Below are positions 61,242-64,000 of a DNA stretch of 64,000 bases, in pieces. The translations under genes and the position numbers were made by a program. Source of the stretch: Gammaproteobacteria bacterium (GTDB taxonomy: Bacteria; Pseudomonadota; Gammaproteobacteria; Poriferisulfidales; Poriferisulfidaceae). Within the stretch, counting starts at the first letter, position 1, and each line of letters opens with the position of its first letter. The stretch covers positions 159,319 through 223,318 of the forward strand of contig JAPPLD010000020.1 of NCBI GenBank assembly GCA_028819565.1, written 5' to 3'. The notes beneath the pieces were generated by a model. It saw nothing but the letters and a program-made list of their open reading frames with translations. It made no database searches and was not told the origin of the DNA.

Positions 61242-64000
61242 ATGCGAGAGAGACGACACGGACGCGAAGCGCTTCCGCGCGAAATGCCCTTGCGGGAGTG
61301 TGACGGGTTGCCCGACTTCCTGTTTTCGGGGCGTCTGGGGCTGGAGTCGGCGTGGTCGGCGCGCCCGCGTCCGTCCGTTTTACTCGCCTTTCTGCTTCCA
61401 GTGATTCTGGCAGGGCCGGTCTCTCCGGCTGCCGCTCAGGGCCCGTCGGCTGCCTTCGTTGGTGGTAGCGAGGTCAGAAGCCCCGAGTATGATTCAGGCA
61501 TGGATTTCGTTACAGCGGAATTCGTTGTGGAGCGTACGGGAGACACTTCGCAGGAACTGGTCGTTTTCTATGCAGTGAGTGCCGCCGACGGCGGAGGAAC
61601 TCCATACAGGGAGGGCACGACCTCGGCGGACATCGAAGAGAAGACCGGCACGCTGACGTTCGCGGCAGGTTCCAGACAGCGACAGACGATTTCAGTGAAG
61701 ATCAAAGACGACGATGTCTATGAGCCCTGGGAACGATACATGGTCACGCTGAGCCTTACCGATGGGGGGCCTGCAGTGGATACGGCCTACGGGAGAATCA
61801 CGGAAGACGACAAAAGGTCTCTGACCTTCGCCACTGCGATTCGAGTCAAGGAAGGGATGCCTCAACAGGCGCTGAAGATCGAGTTGGACAAGCCCCTTCC
61901 TTACGATCTGTCGGTCGAATACGAAGTGGTGCGTTCACGCCATTTGACTTCTACCGAAACAATCGGAGACGGCGGCGCCACAATGGCGGATCACAAATTG
62001 GTGGGCAGCGAAGGAACATGCAACCCGAACGTCAAGATCCCGAAAGGCTCCCTGTCGGCCGCCATCGACATCCCGATCGTAGACGATCGGGTTCCGGAAC
62101 CGGACGAGCAATTCCGCTTGCTGGTCGCAGCCTGCCGGCATCAAACCCTCGATGGCTCATATTATCCCTCGGTGGGCGAAGGCAAGATAGTCACGATCAC
62201 GATTGAGGACGACGACGTTCCGGGAGCGAATCGATACGTCTACCTGCAGGGGGGGAGTGAATCCATCATGGGTACGCAAGAGTGGGTCGATGAGGGCAAG
62301 AGCGTTCCCGTTACGGCGACGTTGGTCGGCGTGGCTCCCACGACCGATGTGCGGATCCCGCTCAAATTCACCGGCTTCCCGTCGGCTGAAGTAACGACGG
62401 CGGACTACACGATCCCGGGTTTCATCACGATCCAGGCCGGGAAAAAATCCGGCTCCGTGACTCTGGCGGTCAGGGATGATTCGACGGACGAGCGTCATCG
62501 GGAGCTCCTGGCTATCGAAATCAATGACGGTCATGATGACTGGCCAAGCGGCTATGTCAAGGGGGATCGCAGCCGGTTCGAGGTCATCATGAAGGATGTC
62601 CAGGGTCTTGGCGTGCAGTTGAGATCCCTCGGCAAAAGTTCCTTGTCGGAGGGTGCGGCAGACAAGCAGGTCACGTTTGAAATCCACATGGACCGGTTGC
62701 CCAAGGGAGCCCCCACGGGGACGGCGCCTTTCAGCGACATTGAACTGGAAGAGGGTCAGGCGCCTGAATTTGCGCTGAGTTATGGCGGGGGAGCCGCCCG
62801 TGGTGCCGACTACGAATCCGTGAACTCGGTTTCAGCAGGGACAGGGAACACGGACTGCCAACGAGGCACGGGCATCACCTGCACGGTCACGCTCACGGTC
62901 AAGGACGACGATCTGTACGAACATGATGAAAAGGTCACCATTGCCTTGAATCCCGATGGCAGCAAGATTGAGAATGGCGGAGGCTTCACGAAGAAGGGCT
63001 CCGACCTCAGCCTGACCATCGAGGACAACGACGTGCAGCCCATGCTCTCGATCGAGGACGTCGAGGTGCGGGAAGGCGGTTCGGCCGGATTCAAGGTGAA
63101 ACGCGCGTCCGGCGCGAAAGAGAACTCCATCTCCGTGCAGGCAGCCACTGCCCGTGATGGACGAATGGGACAGACTCCGGCGACCGCGGGGAGCGATTAC
63201 GGGGCAAAATCGGGAACACTGACCTTGGGAAGAAATGTCACGCAGACGATCTTCACGGTGGCCACGACCGATGACATGCTCGACGAGCCGGACGAGACCT
63301 TCCAGGTGTCGCTGAGCAATCCAAGAGACACGCAAGGCAATCCCGCCCCCGGCATTTCCGACGGCGAGGCCATCGGCACAATCGAAGACGGCGACGACCC
63401 GCCGAGCTTCTCGATCGCGGGGGGCGAAGCCGATGAGGGCGAGGATGTCGTGTTCACGGTGACCCGGTCGGGGGCGACGGGGAACGCGGCGACGGTCAAG
63501 GTCGCGACCGCCGCGGACACGGACGACGACGCAAATCCTGCTGCGGTCGCGGACTATGAGGCGATCAGTCCGGCGCGGACGCTCAGTTTCCCGGGCGGCA
63601 CCACGAGCGTGACGGTCGAGGTCGAGGCCAAGGACGACGACCTGTACGAGCCGGACGACGAGACCTTCCTGGCGGTGATCAGCGGCGCGGCACTGGCGGA
63701 CGGCGACCCGGGCACGGGGGTGGGCATCGCGGCGGACGGCGGAAGCGCGAAAGGCACCATCATGGACACCGACGAGCAGCCGTCATTCTCGGTGGCGGCG
63801 GCGAGCGCGACGGAAGGGGTGGCCGTGACCTTCACGGTGACCCGGTCGGGAGCGTCGGGCAATGCGGTGTCGGTGCACTGGAAGACGAAGGCGGATGCCG
63901 GGGAGGGGGTGAACTCGGCCTCGTCGGCCGACTACACGGCGGTGACGACGGTGCAGAGACTGGATTTCGCGGCGGGGATCACGGCGGTGACCTTCACGGT
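61242..64000 (+). CDS. Large secreted Calx-beta repeat protein (open at window end; absent from ORF track)
   Basis: The frame is open from ATG 61242 to the last base: 919 codons and still running. It is missing from the track because no stop lies in the window. A signal peptide is plausible in the N-terminal 70 residues ('VLLAFLLPVILAGPVSPAAAQG'). Calx-beta repeats follow with 'SVKIKDDDVYEPWERYMVTL', 'TVKDDDLYEHDEKVTIAL', 'VATTDDMLDEPDETFQVSL' and 'VEVEAKDDDLYEPDDETFLAVI'. The later repeats are nearly uniform and more GC-rich, a sign of recent duplication. Likely a Ca2+-binding adhesin or surface protein. GAGGAG lies 13 bases upstream; GTG 61233 is an alternative start. Confidence 0.88.
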   Translation, partial: MRERRHGREALPREMPLRECDGLPDFLFSGRLGLESAWSARPRPSVLLAFLLPVILAGPVSPAAAQGPSAAFVGGSEVRSPEYDSGMDFVTAEFVVERTGDTSQELVVFYAVSAADGGGTPYREGTTSADIEEKTGTLTFAAGSRQRQTISVKIKDDDVYEPWERYMVTLSLTDGGPAVDTAYGRITEDDKRSLTFATAIRVKEGMPQQALKIELDKPLPYDLSVEYEVVRSRHLTSTETIGDGGATMADHKLVGSEGTCNPNVKIPKGSLSAAIDIPIVDDRVPEPDEQFRLLVAACRHQTLDGSYYPSVGEGKIVTITIEDDDVPGANRYVYLQGGSESIMGTQEWVDEGKSVPVTATLVGVAPTTDVRIPLKFTGFPSAEVTTADYTIPGFITIQAGKKSGSVTLAVRDDSTDERHRELLAIEINDGHDDWPSGYVKGDRSRFEVIMKDVQGLGVQLRSLGKSSLSEGAADKQVTFEIHMDRLPKGAPTGTAPFSDIELEEGQAPEFALSYGGGAARGADYESVNSVSAGTGNTDCQRGTGITCTVTLTVKDDDLYEHDEKVTIALNPDGSKIENGGGFTKKGSDLSLTIEDNDVQPMLSIEDVEVREGGSAGFKVKRASGAKENSISVQAATARDGRMGQTPATAGSDYGAKSGTLTLGRNVTQTIFTVATTDDMLDEPDETFQVSLSNPRDTQGNPAPGISDGEAIGTIEDGDDPPSFSIAGGEADEGEDVVFTVTRSGATGNAATVKVATAADTDDDANPAAVADYEAISPARTLSFPGGTTSVTVEVEAKDDDLYEPDDETFLAVISGAALADGDPGTGVGIAADGGSAKGTIMDTDEQPSFSVAAASATEGVAVTFTVTRSGASGNAVSVHWKTKADAGEGVNSASSADYTAVTTVQRLDFAAGITAVTFT

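Noticed and set aside
1-64000. CRISPR arrays, rRNA genes, tmRNA, RNase P RNA
   Set aside because: No regularly spaced repeats and no rRNA or conserved RNA cores were seen on reading through the window.

Overview
The window reads as a chromosomal segment of a gammaproteobacterium, probably uncultured and marine or host-associated. The class call rests on a compact housekeeping block (fmdB-aspS-nudB ... yebC-ruvCAB-ybgC-tolQRAB-pal-cpoB-queE-queC-tRNA-Lys) whose order is characteristic of that class, and on leuS-lptE. The ecological guess is weaker; it rests on NhaA, several TonB-dependent receptors, sulfur genes (lone SoxY, TusA, YeeE/YedE transporter) and Calx-beta surface proteins. Housekeeping genes are moderately GC-rich, while some accessory genes (notably 23.3-24.6 kb and 45.2-46.0 kb) look AT-richer.

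Layout. 0-3.4 kb: the 3' end of one TonB-dependent receptor and a complete paralogue in tandem. 3.4-5.7 kb: an nhaA-perM unit on the minus strand. 5.8-9.6 kb: leuS-lptE-HIT-DUF4396. 9.7-10.7 kb: a HigBA-type toxin-antitoxin pair plus an orphan ribbon-helix-helix gene, next to tRNA-Arg. 10.9-15.6 kb: serS, MOSC, fmdB, aspS, nudB. 15.6-25.2 kb: a restriction/defence island inserted between nudB and yebC, genes that are normally close together. It encodes a beta-class Mod methyltransferase, an AAA ATPase fused to a TOPRIM nuclease, a Res helicase-nuclease, and an unrecognised 415-aa protein with a HEPN-like Rx4H motif. 25.2-34.6 kb: Holliday-junction resolution (ruvCAB), the Tol-Pal envelope system and two queuosine genes, mostly with overlapping start and stop codons.

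34.7-43.5 kb: a YeeE/YedE sulfur-compound transporter, tRNA-Lys, a small secreted Calx-beta protein, about 1.35 kb with no convincing gene but a strong terminator, a two-subunit molybdopterin oxidoreductase/FAD-reductase, an isolated SoxY and a BepA-type protease. 43.5-46.5 kb: a patch bracketed by a 25-bp inverted repeat, with a third diverged copy inside. It holds a frameshifted IS1595-type transposase, small unknown genes including two missed by the ORF track, a structured candidate small RNA, and a DUF4345 membrane protein. 46.7-53.9 kb: tusA, another TonB-dependent receptor, a cytochrome P450 fused to a GPP34 (GOLPH3-like) domain, a decayed Rieske oxygenase and a P450 remnant, as if a hydrophobic-substrate oxidation locus were eroding. 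53.9-60.1 kb: an RND efflux set whose pump gene runs convergently to its outer-membrane and adaptor genes. 61.2 kb to the end: a large Calx-beta repeat protein open at the window edge and absent from the ORF track.

The best candidates for an undescribed system are the four-gene island at 15.7-24.6 kb and the GPP34-P450 fusion. All calls are from reading the sequence; no database search was run.
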